Assembly: GCF_001767395.1 (NCBI RefSeq)
Contig: NZ_CP017014.1
Location: 1,860,001 to 1,924,000 of the forward strand
From: Rhodococcus sp. WMMA185
GTDB lineage: Bacteria; Actinomycetota; Actinomycetes; Mycobacteriales; Mycobacteriaceae
Reading direction: 5' to 3'
Length of the DNA: 64,000 nt
Position numbers and translations under genes: made by a program. The notes beneath the pieces are model-generated. The model had not been told where the DNA came from. It did no database searches and was given only the letters and a program-made list of their open reading frames with translations. Positions 17,690-25,445 of this stretch are shown here, in pieces. The number at the start of each line of letters is the position of its first letter. Position 1 is the stretch's first letter.

Positions 17690-18474
17690 CGCGGCATCCG
17701 GCGCCAGATCGCCTGCGGCAGCATCCGCATGATGAAGATTGCGAACCGAAGCTGCCCCGGCACCCACACCCGACTCGAACCGCGGTGCAGCCCGCGCACG
17801 ACCGCCTCGGCTACTTGCCCGGGGGTGCTCGACATCGGCGCCGGCGACATGCCTTCGGTCATCCGCCCGATCACGAACCCGGGCCGGACCAGCATCAGCG
17901 ACACACCGCTGCCGTGCAGGGCGTCACCGAGACCGCTGGCGAACCCGTCCAGTCCTGCCTTCGCAGAACCGTAGACATAGTTGGCGCGCCGCACGCGCGC
18001 GCCCGCCACCGAAGAGAACACGACTATCCGTCCCGACCCCTGGTCGCGGAGCAGGTTGGCCAGATGAGTCAGCACACTGATCTGGGCGACATAGTCGGTG
18101 TGAACCACCCCGACCGCGTGTTGCGCGTCCCGCTCGGCTCGCGCCTGGTCACCGAGCACACCGAACGCGAGCACCGCTGTGGACAGGGGGCCGTACTCGG
18201 CCGCGACGGAGCGGAGTAGCTGTTCGTGGCTGTCGAGATCGTCGGCGTCGAACTCCACGCACTTCACATCCTCCGCACCCGCCTCGAGCAACAGGTTCCG
18301 TTCTGCGGCGAGTTCGGTGCTCCGGCGGGCTGCGAGGACGATCGTGCGTCCAAGCGCGAGACGGGAGGCGATTTCGAGGCCGATCTCGCTGCGACCACCG
18401 AGAAGGAGTACGGATCCTTGATCGTCGATCCCGCCCGAGCGCTTCCCGCGGTGGTTCTTCGTTCCAGGGCTCAC
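17686..18474 (-). CDS. SDR-family oxidoreductase resembling DprE2, first gene of cobLMK operon
   Basis: A 262-residue NAD(P)-dependent SDR. It has L-L-G-G-R-S-E-I-G-L near residue 25, where classical SDRs have T-G-x-x-x-G-I-G, and A-F-G-V-L-G-D in place of N-N-A-G. The catalytic S...Y-x-x-x-K is present (F-S-S-V-A-G...Y-V-Y-G-S-A-K-A-G-L-D-G-F). These features match DprE2 (decaprenylphosphoryl-ketoribose reductase) and its paralogs more than other SDRs. In M. tuberculosis a homologous SDR (Rv2073c) also sits directly in front of cobL. That conserved coupling, here an ATGA overlap, suggests either a cob-linked role or co-regulation. True DprE2 normally sits next to dprE1, so a paralog with a different substrate is more likely. 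Confidence 0.8.
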   Translation of the reverse strand: MSPGTKNHRGKRSGGIDDQGSVLLLGGRSEIGLEIASRLALGRTIVLAARRSTELAAERNLLLEAGAEDVKCVEFDADDLDSHEQLLRSVAAEYGPLSTAVLAFGVLGDQARAERDAQHAVGVVHTDYVAQISVLTHLANLLRDQGSGRIVVFSSVAGARVRRANYVYGSAKAGLDGFASGLGDALHGSGVSLMLVRPGFVIGRMTEGMSPAPMSSTPGQVAEAVVRGLHRGSSRVWVPGQLRFAIFIMRMLPQAIWRRMPR

Positions 18475-18482
18475 CCGTCCAG

Positions 18483-18505
18483 TGTCCTGGACCGACTGTC
18501 CTGGA
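18483..18505. promoter_or_regulatory. 9-bp direct repeat in divergent promoter
   Basis: Two copies of TGTCCTGGA (18483-18491 and 18497-18505) stand 14 bases apart, start to start. They fill most of the 44-bp gap between the divergent SDR-cobLMK operon and the F420-type reductase gene. The spacing and position fit a regulator binding site shared by both units, but no regulator is known. Confidence 0.4.
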
Positions 18506-18518
18506 TTAACGTCGGGGC

Positions 18519-18941
18519 ATGGACCGCACCCCCCGTACCCCTGTCAACCTGACCGACGAGGCGCTCGCCTTCCTCGGCGAACATCACCTGGCCACACTCA
18601 CGACGCTCCGCAAGACCGGCACCCCGCACGTGGTGGCCGTCTGCTTCACCTGGGATCAGGACCAGGGGGTGGCGCGGGTGATCACCTTTGGCCACTCGCA
18701 GAAGGCACTCAACGCCGAACGTGGGGGGTACGCGGCGGTGACTCAGGTAGACGGAAAACGCTGGATCACGCTGGAGGGGCCATCCCGGGTCCTGACCGAC
18801 CCGGACACGGTCGCCGACGCGGTCGCCCGCTACGCCGCCCGGTACCCCCGCTACGGCACTCCCAAAGAGAATCCGGCCCGGGTCGTCGTCGAGATCGCGG
18901 TCAGCCGCGTACTCGGCTCGGCCGCGGTGTGTCGCCGCTGA
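18519..18941 (+). CDS. F420-dependent reductase, biliverdin-reductase-like (Rv2074 type)
   Basis: A 140-residue split-beta-barrel flavin/deazaflavin oxidoreductase of the pyridoxamine-5'-phosphate-oxidase superfamily. The pattern L-A-T-L-T-T-L-R-x-x-G-x-P-H-V-V-A-V, then S-Q-K-A-x-N-A-x-R and Q-V-D-G-x-R-W, closely follows M. tuberculosis Rv2074, which reduces biliverdin with F420H2. The gene diverges from the SDR-cobLMK operon, as Rv2074 does from Rv2073c, so the arrangement is old. Its last 41 bases overlap the 3' end of the convergent mannosyltransferase gene. Confidence 0.85.
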   Translation: MDRTPRTPVNLTDEALAFLGEHHLATLTTLRKTGTPHVVAVCFTWDQDQGVARVITFGHSQKALNAERGGYAAVTQVDGKRWITLEGPSRVLTDPDTVADAVARYAARYPRYGTPKENPARVVVEIAVSRVLGSAAVCRR

Positions 18942-19659
18942 ACCGCAGCTTCCACGGGACCAAGGCGGACTCGAGCTGGACGGCGAGACTCATCTTGGAC
19001 ACCCCGTCGGTGCGCTCTTCGAATCGGATCGGCACCTCGGCGATTCTCAGGCCCTGCCGCACCGTGCGGTAGTTCATCTCCACCTGAAATGCATAACCGT
19101 TGCTCTGCACGCCATCGACGTCGATCGCACGCAGGGTGTCAGCGTGCCACGCCTTGAATCCGGCGGTCGCGTCCTTGACACGCAGCCGCAGAATCGCATT
19201 GACGTAGAAGTTCGCCCAGGCCGACAGTGCCTTGCGGTACCAAGGCCAGTCGGCGGCGACCGCGCCACCGGTCACGTAACGGGATCCGAGCACGACGGCC
19301 GCGTCGGTCGTCCCCAGTGTTTCCAGCATCCGCGGAATCGCCTCGCAGGGGTGCGACAGATCGGCATCCATCTGGATCACGATGTCCGCGCCCTCCGCCA
19401 ATGCGCGACTCATCCCGGCCACATAGGCGCGGCCCAGGCCGTCCTTGACCGTCCTGTGCAGGACACCGACCGGAATCGGACCGTCGATTCCGAGTTTGTC
19501 GGCGACCTCGCCCGTGCCGTCCGGCGAATTGTCGTCGACAACCAGTACATGCATGTTCGGGATGCCCAACGCCGCGAGCAGTCCGACGATCTTGGGCAGG
19601 CTGTCGCGTTCGTTGTAGGTCGGTACAACGACGGTTACCTTCGGGGGAACGCTCTCCAT
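18901..19659 (-). CDS. ppm1: polyprenol-phosphate mannose synthase (GT2)
   Basis: This cytoplasmic-face glycosyltransferase transfers mannose from GDP-mannose to polyprenyl phosphate, making the donor for lipoarabinomannan and protein mannosylation. The 252-residue protein is a single GT2 domain. It shows V-V-V-P-T-Y-N-E-R near the N terminus, V-V-D-D-N-S-P-D-G-T-G, and the D-A-D-L-S-H-P metal site; the C-terminal region has F-Q-V-E-M. M. tuberculosis Ppm1 carries an extra N-terminal acyltransferase-like membrane domain that is absent here, as in organisms where the two parts are separate genes. ATG 19659 with GAAGG upstream is chosen over the open frame to 19734. The 3' end overlaps the F420-type reductase gene tail to tail. 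Confidence 0.88.
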   Translation of the reverse strand: MESVPPKVTVVVPTYNERDSLPKIVGLLAALGIPNMHVLVVDDNSPDGTGEVADKLGIDGPIPVGVLHRTVKDGLGRAYVAGMSRALAEGADIVIQMDADLSHPCEAIPRMLETLGTTDAAVVLGSRYVTGGAVAADWPWYRKALSAWANFYVNAILRLRVKDATAGFKAWHADTLRAIDVDGVQSNGYAFQVEMNYRTVRQGLRIAEVPIRFEERTDGVSKMSLAVQLESALVPWKLRFSGDTPRPSRVRG

Positions 19660-19737
19660 GACACCTTCGCGTGATCTGTGTTTCCACACTCGCCGCTGTG
19701 AACAACGACGGATGCGGACATGAACAAATGGCAAATA

Positions 19738-20877
19738 TTATCCGGGGAGTACCCCCAGCCCGTGCGGGCGGGTGTTCACCGGTTCGCATCCGTCGGCGGT
19801 CACGATGACGATGTCCTCAATCCTCGCACCCCACTCGCCCTGGAAATAGATGCCCGGCTCCACGCTGAACGCCATGCCCTCCGCCAACTCCATCGAGTTC
19901 CCCGCCACGATGTAGGGCTCTTCGTGTACGGAGAGCCCTATCCCGTGCCCCGTCCTGTGCACGAAGGCGTCGGCCAACCCCTGCGCCGCCAACAGATCGC
20001 GGGCTGCCGTGTCGACGGCTTCCGCCGTCACACCGGGGCGTACCAGGCCGACCGCCGCAGCGTGTGCCTGCTCGAGCACAGCGAACCTCTTCGCGACCAC
20101 GGGGTCGGGTTCTCCCATGCTGTAGGTGCGCGTGGAGTCCGAGTTGTAGCCGGGTTCGACGGGACCGCCGATGTCGATGACCACGACATCGCCCGACTCG
20201 ATGACGCGTTCGGACACCTCGTGGTGTGGATCGGCTCCGTGTGGGCCCGAGCCCACGATGACGAACGCGGCCTCGGTGTGCCCTTCCTCGAGGATGGCGG
20301 CGGTGATGTCGGCGGCGATCTCGGCCTCGGTGCGGCCGACCTTCAGGAACTCCCCCATCCGACCGTGTACACGGTCGATGGCTCGTCCCGCCCTCCGTAG
20401 CGCGTCGATCTCGTCGTCGTCCTTGATCATTCGCAACTCGCGCAGCACGGCCGTGGCGAGGACCGGGAGCGAACCCAGTGCGGACGCCAGTGGAATCAGG
20501 TGCAGCGCGGGCATCGCATCAGCAACGGCCGTGCGCGCCGGAGTCGGCAGGAGCTCGGCGACTGCGCGGTACGGGTCGACGCCGTCGACCCAATCCCGAA
20601 TCCTCAGACCCAGTTCGGACGCCGCGGATTCGGCGAGAGAGGCCAGTTCGAGTCGCGGCACCACCACCGTCGCCGTGTCGCCACTCGCCGGAATCACCAG
20701 GCAGGTGAGCCGTTCGAACGACTCCGCGCGAGAGCCCAGCAGATATCGCAAGTCGGGCCCGGGCGTGATGAGCAGGCCGTCGAGCCCGGCCTCGCGAGCG
20801 AGCGCACTCGCGCGGGAGATCCTGTCGGCGTAGACAGCGGAAGGGAAGCGGGACGTCGGGGTGCCTGAGGAACTCAT
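19738..20877 (-). CDS. pepE: Xaa-Pro aminopeptidase/dipeptidase (M24)
   Basis: A 379-residue metallopeptidase of the pita-bread fold that removes an N-terminal residue before proline or splits Xaa-Pro dipeptides. The N-terminal half is the creatinase-like domain (G-L-D-G-L-L-I-T-P-G-P-D-L-R-Y). The C-terminal half carries the five metal ligands: Asp in D-I-G-G and in N-S-D-S-T-R-T-Y, His in H-R-T-G-H-G-I-G, Glu in E-P-G-I-Y and Glu in R-I-E-D-I-V. It corresponds to M. tuberculosis Rv2089c (pepE), which also faces the exonuclease gene. The ATG at 20877 lies 37 bases from the divergent exonuclease start. Confidence 0.92.
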   Translation of the reverse strand: MSSSGTPTSRFPSAVYADRISRASALAREAGLDGLLITPGPDLRYLLGSRAESFERLTCLVIPASGDTATVVVPRLELASLAESAASELGLRIRDWVDGVDPYRAVAELLPTPARTAVADAMPALHLIPLASALGSLPVLATAVLRELRMIKDDDEIDALRRAGRAIDRVHGRMGEFLKVGRTEAEIAADITAAILEEGHTEAAFVIVGSGPHGADPHHEVSERVIESGDVVVIDIGGPVEPGYNSDSTRTYSMGEPDPVVAKRFAVLEQAHAAAVGLVRPGVTAEAVDTAARDLLAAQGLADAFVHRTGHGIGLSVHEEPYIVAGNSMELAEGMAFSVEPGIYFQGEWGARIEDIVIVTADGCEPVNTRPHGLGVLPG

Positions 20878-20914
20878 GGGTTCAGGCTAGTGCGCTTTGG
20901 CAATATATGAGCCC

Positions 20915-21871
20915 ATGAGTGGACCTCTGCTTCTCCTCGACGGTGCCGGCATGTGGTTTCGCGCGTACTACGCGCTACCCGATTCGATTACGGCGCCCGA
21001 CGGTCGGCCCGTCAACGCAGTTCGCGGTTTCACCGACATGCTGTCGAGCCTCATCGCAAAGTTCGAACCCGCACGGCTCGCCGTGTGCCTCGATCTCGAC
21101 TGGCGCCCCGCCTTCCGGGTGGCCGCCGTACCGACATACAAGGCGCACCGAGTCGCCGAAGAGTCAGACGGGGCCGAGGAGGAGGTGCCCGACAGTCTGA
21201 CTCCACAGGTAGCGATGATCCTGGATGTGCTCGCCGCGACGGGAATCGCGACGGCGGGAGCAGAGGGCCTCGAGGCCGACGACGTGTTGGGTACCCTCAC
21301 GACCCGTGAGGACCGGGACACCACCGTCGTCGTGAGCGGCGACCGCGATCTCCTGCAGGTGGTTGCCGACGACCCCGTCCCAGTGCGGGTCCTCTACATC
21401 GGACGCGGACTTGCCAAAGCCGAACTACTCGGTCCGGCGGAAGTGGCCGCCAAGTACGGGTTGCCCGTCGACCGGGCGGGTGAAGCGTACGCGGAACTTG
21501 CTCTCCTGCGCGGTGATTCGTCCGACGGCCTGCCGGGGGTAAAGGGGGTCGGAGAGAAGACCGCTTCCAGCCTCATCGTGAAATACGGATCGCTGGAGAA
21601 CGTGCGTGCCGCCGCACTCGATCCCGACTCCGAAATGGCGAAGGGCGTCCGCACCAAGTTCGCAGCCGCAGCCGACTACCTGGACGCCGCGCTTCCGGTC
21701 GTCCAGGTGGTGCGTGACGCCGATGTCTCGTTCTCGGGGGACGACGCGCTGCCCACCACCCCGGTAGACCCGGACCGGCTCGGCGAACTGTCGGAGGAAC
21801 TGGGTATCGCGAACTCCGTCGGACGCCTCGAAAAGGCGCTGAGGTCGGCGGCGACTGCTCGAACTTCCTGA
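20915..21871 (+). CDS. 5'-3' exonuclease (PolA-type FEN domain)
   Basis: A 318-residue stand-alone 5'-3' exonuclease/flap endonuclease of the family fused to DNA polymerase I elsewhere. Metal-binding blocks are visible: L-L-L-D-G near the start, [18 protein letters not shown], and [17 protein letters not shown] with the helix-hairpin-helix. ATG 20915 (M-S-G-P-L-L-L-L-D) is preferred to the TTG at 20897, which would add six residues. It matches M. tuberculosis Rv2090 in family and position. A decayed copy of its last ~65 bases occurs downstream at about 22766-22830. Confidence 0.9.
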   Translation: MSGPLLLLDGAGMWFRAYYALPDSITAPDGRPVNAVRGFTDMLSSLIAKFEPARLAVCLDLDWRPAFRVAAVPTYKAHRVAEESDGAEEEVPDSLTPQVAMILDVLAATGIATAGAEGLEADDVLGTLTTREDRDTTVVVSGDRDLLQVVADDPVPVRVLYIGRGLAKAELLGPAEVAAKYGLPVDRAGEAYAELALLRGDSSDGLPGVKGVGEKTASSLIVKYGSLENVRAAALDPDSEMAKGVRTKFAAAADYLDAALPVVQVVRDADVSFSGDDALPTTPVDPDRLGELSEELGIANSVGRLEKALRSAATARTS

Positions 21872-21925
21872 CATCGCCCCGCTCCTGCGGCGGCAGTCAG
21901 GCTGTCCGACTTCCGTATGTCCGAT

Positions 21926-21953
21926 TTGGGAGGATTGTGGGCTTCGCTATCAT
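21926..21953 (+). promoter_or_regulatory. candidate promoter of protease copy 1
   Basis: TTGGGA and TATCAT are separated by 16 bases, about 35 bases before the TTG start. The surrounding words TGTCCGA and CTTCGCTATC are repeated before protease copy 2, so the promoter was duplicated together with the gene. Assignment rests on this conservation and on resemblance to a -35/-10 pair. Confidence 0.45.
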
Positions 21954-21988
21954 TCTCGCCCATCGTCCCGTCGAGCGAAGAGGTTCAC

Positions 21989-22705
21989 TTGAGCACTGCC
22001 AGAAAGATTGCCGCTACTGCCACCGCCACGCTCACCTTTGCAGGCCTCGGGTTCGGGGTGGCATCCGCTGCCCCCGCAGATGAGAAGGCCGCATCAGCGA
22101 CTACTTCCGTGGGGCCGGGAACCACCATCACTGTCAAGCACCCCGATGGTTCCCGATGGAGATGCACCGTCGCGTTTGCGGCAACGACTCCGTCGAATCA
22201 ACCGGTGGCCCTGACAGCCGGGCATTGCGCAATCCCCGGATCGAAGGTGTATGTCGACGGAAGGTTGATCGGCGAGACCGACCAGACGTCATCGAGAGAC
22301 GGTGGCAGGTTTTCAGCCGACTGGGCGACCATCGCGCTGAACGATAGAGCTGAGCCGGTCGCTGCTTCGGACAAGGTATCGCCGGAGTCTGTGGGGAAGG
22401 CTCGGGTGGGCGACGAGGTGTGCCTGCAGGGGTCGACCTCAGGATGGCAATGCGGTGAGGTGACCGGCATCCTCGGTGACTGGATCTACTCCGATCTCGA
22501 GCACGCACCCGGCGACAGCGGCGGGCCGCTCATCCGCACCAGCGACAACGCCGCGGTGGGGATTCACTCGGGATGGAGGTTCGACGAGGATTATGCCGAA
22601 TCGTACTCACTGCCTGCAGCTCTCACGAAGGCCGGAGGATACCTGCTGACCACCGTCGACGGGCCCGCCCCCCTTCCCGAAGAATCCTCACTGTTCGGCA
22701 GTTAG
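21989..22705 (+). CDS. secreted trypsin-like serine protease, copy 1
   Basis: A 238-residue S1-family (chymotrypsin fold) protease. A signal peptide of about 29 residues ends in A-S-A-A-P-A. The catalytic His lies in T-A-G-H-C, the likely Asp in S-A-D-W-A-T-I-A-L, and the nucleophile in G-D-S-G-G-P. A cysteine pair around the histidine and another (C-L-Q-G-S-T-S-G-W-Q-C) fit the disulfides of bacterial secreted trypsins. The start is the TTG at 21989, at the same point as copies 2 and 3; frames reaching back to 21917 cover the promoter. It is the first of four tandem paralogs. The substrate is unknown, and no propeptide is obvious beyond a short charged stretch after the signal. Confidence 0.85.
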   Translation: MSTARKIAATATATLTFAGLGFGVASAAPADEKAASATTSVGPGTTITVKHPDGSRWRCTVAFAATTPSNQPVALTAGHCAIPGSKVYVDGRLIGETDQTSSRDGGRFSADWATIALNDRAEPVAASDKVSPESVGKARVGDEVCLQGSTSGWQCGEVTGILGDWIYSDLEHAPGDSGGPLIRTSDNAAVGIHSGWRFDEDYAESYSLPAALTKAGGYLLTTVDGPAPLPEESSLFGS

Positions 22706-22754
22706 TCGCCCTGAACGGATTTGGGCGCGGTGTACGTGCCGGTTGGACGACAAC

Positions 22755-22830
22755 ACGACCGGCACGGTCCTGCGAATTGTTGGAGCAAGTGGGTATCGCG
22801 CACACCGCCGGGCGCCTCGAGAAGATGCCG
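22755..22830 (+). pseudogene. scar of the exonuclease 3' end between protease copies
   Basis: The gap 22706-23058 (353 bp) holds no intact gene. Inside it, about 22766-22830 matches the end of the 5'-3' exonuclease gene (about 21771-21835). Both share runs such as TGGGTATCGCG and CGCCTCGA-AAG with a single difference, and the reading frame gives L-L-E-Q-V-G-I-A-H-T-A-G-R-L-E-K against [16 protein letters not shown]. The duplication that produced protease copy 2 therefore included the neighbouring exonuclease tail and promoter. The rest of the gap appears non-coding. Confidence 0.75.
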
Positions 22831-22996
22831 GGGTTTGCGGACTCGCCAGGAAGTCTGAGATCTCGCCTCAACTCTGCAGTGGCGATTTGTGACGGATAAC
22901 AGGACCTGGCCGACGGTTCGGCCGGATCCGCGCATGTTCCGGAAAATTTTGGCCCCCATGCGATATCGCAGGCGGTGTGACCTGAGTGTGTCCGAA

Positions 22997-23023
22997 TTGC
23001 GGAGATTGAGACTTCGCTATCCT
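22997..23023 (+). promoter_or_regulatory. candidate promoter of protease copy 2
   Basis: TTGCGG and TATCCT lie 15 bases apart within a block (TGTCCGA...CTTCGCTATC...GTCGAGCGAAGAGGTTCACTT) that also precedes copy 1. Copies 3 and 4 have only 48 and 39 bases before them and lack this block, so copies 2 to 4 are probably one transcription unit. Confidence 0.4.
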
Positions 23024-23058
23024 GTCCACCCGTCACACCGTCGAGCGAAGAGGTTCAC

Positions 23059-23784
23059 TTGAGCACCACCCGCAAGATCATGGCCACTACCACCGCCGCG
23101 CTCACTATGGCGAGCTTCGGAGTCGGGGTGGCCTCCGCCGCACCCGCAGAGGAGAAGGCCGAGCAGGCCGCCTACTCCGTGGGGCCGGGAACCAAGATCA
23201 CCCTCGAGAGAGCCGATGACTGGACCTGGTGCACGGTCGCGTTCATCGCGACGACCCCGTCGAACCAACCGGTGGCGGTGACAGCGGGGCATTGCGCTCC
23301 CTCAGGAACACGGGCATATATCGGCGGAGTGCTCATCGGCAAGACCGACAAGTCGTCGCTGGAGGAGCGCGACGAGTGGGGTCCCCTCGAACCGGATTGG
23401 GCGATGATCACGCTGAACGAAAATGCTCAGGCGGTTGCCGCATCAGACAAGGTGTCCCCTTCGTCGGTCGGGAAGGCCCGGGTAGGAGATCGTGTGTGCT
23501 CGGACGGGGTCAAGACGGGATGGCAATGCGGTCGAGTGACCGCCGTCACGGGTGACATGATCTGGCACAACGTTCACCGGGAGCCCGGTGACAGCGGCTC
23601 GCCGATCATCCGTACCAGCGATGACGCGGCCCTAGGGATCTACTCCGGAAGCGCCACCATGTTGGGCGTGGAATACGGCACGGCCTACTCGCTGTCCGCT
23701 GCTCTCGAAGCGGCCGGTGACTACCAGTTGGCGACTGAGTCCGGCCCCGCCGCACCCGTGGATTCCTCACGGTTCGGTAGTTAG
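23059..23784 (+). CDS. secreted trypsin-like serine protease, copy 2
   Basis: A 241-residue S1-family protease with a TTG start after GAAGAGG. The signal peptide ends A-S-A-A-P-A. His is in T-A-G-H-C, the putative Asp in P-D-W-A-M-I-T-L, and Ser in G-D-S-G-S-P. The residue after the usual second glycine is Ser instead of Gly, a change near the oxyanion region that may alter activity or specificity. It shares the K-V-S-P-x-S-V-G-K-A-R-V-G-D block with its paralogs. Secreted; substrate unknown. Confidence 0.85.
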   Translation: MSTTRKIMATTTAALTMASFGVGVASAAPAEEKAEQAAYSVGPGTKITLERADDWTWCTVAFIATTPSNQPVAVTAGHCAPSGTRAYIGGVLIGKTDKSSLEERDEWGPLEPDWAMITLNENAQAVAASDKVSPSSVGKARVGDRVCSDGVKTGWQCGRVTAVTGDMIWHNVHREPGDSGSPIIRTSDDAALGIYSGSATMLGVEYGTAYSLSAALEAAGDYQLATESGPAAPVDSSRFGS

Positions 23785-23832
23785 TCGCGCCCATCGTTCC
23801 CAGCCACCGACCCGTCGAGCAAAGAGGTTCAC

Positions 23833-24585
23833 TTGAGCATCACCCGCAAGATCATGGCCACTACCGCCGCCGCGCTCACTATGGCGAGCCTCGGAGTCGG
23901 GGTGGCATCCGCCGCACCCGCAGAGGGAAAGGCGGCATCCGATGAGAAGGCGGCCTCGGCCGCTATCCTCGTGGGGCCGGGGACCACGATCATCGCGAAG
24001 AAACCCGACGGCAGCCGAACACGGTGCACGGTCGCGTTTATCGCGACTACCCCCTCGGACCAGCCGGTGGCGTTGACTGCAGCGCATTGCGCTCTCCCCG
24101 GATGGGAGATGTATGTCGACGGAAAGTTGATCGGTGAGACCGACAAGTCGTCGCGAACTGAGGATTCGGGATCCCTTGCACCGGATTGGGCGACCATTGC
24201 GCTGAACGAACAGGCTGAGCCGGTCGCTGCTTCGGACAGGGTGTCGCCGGAGTCTGTGGGGAAGGCTCGGGTGGGCGATGAGGTGTGCCTGCAGGGGTCG
24301 ACCTCGGGATGGCAATGCGGTGAAGTGACCGGCGTATCTGGCTACCGGATCTGGTACGACCTCGAGAACGCGCCTGGTGACAGCGGCGGGCCGATCATCC
24401 GCACCAGCGACAACGCCGCCCTGGGAATTCACGTGGCAGAGGTGTCGGTGTTCAACTCCGCATGGGGCGAGGCTCACTCGCTGCCGGATGCCCTCTCAGA
24501 GGCTGGAGGGTACGAACTGACGACCGTCAACGGACCCGCCCCCGCACCCGAGACATCTCCACTGGGTTCTTTGGGCAGTTCCTGA
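23833..24585 (+). CDS. secreted trypsin-like serine protease, copy 3
   Basis: A 250-residue S1-family protease starting with TTG at 23833 after AAAGAGG. The signal peptide is almost the same as in copies 2 and 4. A longer charged insert (E-G-K-A-A-S-D-E-K-A-A) follows the cleavage site. The catalytic set is the most canonical of the array: T-A-A-H-C, P-D-W-A-T-I-A-L and G-D-S-G-G-P. The central part (P-E-S-V-G-K-A-R-V-G-D-E-V-C-L-Q-G) is identical in copies 1 and 3, suggesting sequence exchange within the array. It lies 48 bases after copy 2. Confidence 0.85.
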   Translation: MSITRKIMATTAAALTMASLGVGVASAAPAEGKAASDEKAASAAILVGPGTTIIAKKPDGSRTRCTVAFIATTPSDQPVALTAAHCALPGWEMYVDGKLIGETDKSSRTEDSGSLAPDWATIALNEQAEPVAASDRVSPESVGKARVGDEVCLQGSTSGWQCGEVTGVSGYRIWYDLENAPGDSGGPIIRTSDNAALGIHVAEVSVFNSAWGEAHSLPDALSEAGGYELTTVNGPAPAPETSPLGSLGSS

Positions 24586-24624
24586 TGTCGAATCTCGTCC
24601 GATCACACTCGAAATGAGGTCTGC

Positions 24625-25359
24625 ATGAGCAACACCCGCAAGATCATGGCCACTACCGCCGCCGCGCTCACTATGGCGAGCTTCGGATTCGGGGTGGCAT
24701 CCGCTGCCCCCGCAGACGAGAAGGTGGCCGAGAAGGCAGCGAAAGCGACGGTTCCCGTAGCGCCGGGAACCAAGATCACTGTCGAGACACCGGAGGGTTC
24801 GTGGGCGGGGTGCACTGTCGCGTTTACCGCAACGACTCCGTCGGGCGATCCGGTGGCGGTGACGGCGGGCCATTGCGCCTTTCCCGGAATGAAGGTGTAT
24901 GTCGACGGAAAGTTGATCGGCGAGACCGACAAGTCCTCCTTCGAGGAGAAGTGGGATCCCATCTCACCGGATTGGGCGACCATCGCACTGAACGAAACGG
25001 CCGAGCCGTTTGCCGCCTCAGCCACGGTGTCGCCGGAGTCTGTGGGGAAGGCTCGGGTGGGCGATGACGTGTGCAGCAACGGGATCACCTCGGGATGGCA
25101 GTGCGGTGTGGTCACAGCTACCACCGGTGACTGGATCTGGACCAATCTCGAGATGGCACCGGGCGACAGCGGCGCGCCCCTGATCCGCACCAGCGACAAC
25201 GCTGCGCTGGGAATTCACTCGGCACGCGGCGCCTTGCTCCCCGTCGACTATGGCAGGTCCTACTCGCTGTCCGCCGCTCTCGAGAAGGCCGGCGGATACA
25301 TGCTGACGACCATAGACGGACCCGCCGCACCCGGCGAGACCTCACCGTTCGGCAGTTAG
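24625..25359 (+). CDS. secreted trypsin-like serine protease, copy 4
   Basis: A 244-residue S1-family protease and the only copy with an ATG start. It has a signal peptide ending A-S-A-A-P-A, His in T-A-G-H-C, the putative Asp in P-D-W-A-T-I-A-L and Ser in G-D-S-G-A-P. As in copy 2, the glycine after S-G is replaced, here by Ala. The P-E-S-V-G-K-A-R-V-G-D block is shared with copies 1 and 3. It is followed by a strong hairpin terminator and the convergent DUF4333 gene. Confidence 0.85.
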   Translation: MSNTRKIMATTAAALTMASFGFGVASAAPADEKVAEKAAKATVPVAPGTKITVETPEGSWAGCTVAFTATTPSGDPVAVTAGHCAFPGMKVYVDGKLIGETDKSSFEEKWDPISPDWATIALNETAEPFAASATVSPESVGKARVGDDVCSNGITSGWQCGVVTATTGDWIWTNLEMAPGDSGAPLIRTSDNAALGIHSARGALLPVDYGRSYSLSAALEKAGGYMLTTIDGPAAPGETSPFGS

Positions 25360-25368
25360 CAGTTACGT

Positions 25369-25408
25369 CGCCTCGCCGTGGATCGGAAGAACGATCCACG
25401 GCGAGGCG
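25369..25408. terminator. strong 17-bp perfect hairpin between convergent genes
   Basis: A perfect 17-pair stem (25369-25385 with 25392-25408) encloses a GAAGAA loop; its left arm reads CGCCTCGCCGTGGATCG. There is no T-run. It lies between protease copy 4 and the DUF4333 gene, so it probably ends transcription from both directions. Confidence 0.75.
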
Positions 25409-25445
25409 TTGACAGCGCCTTCGATACCGACGGCCGTCGGTATCG

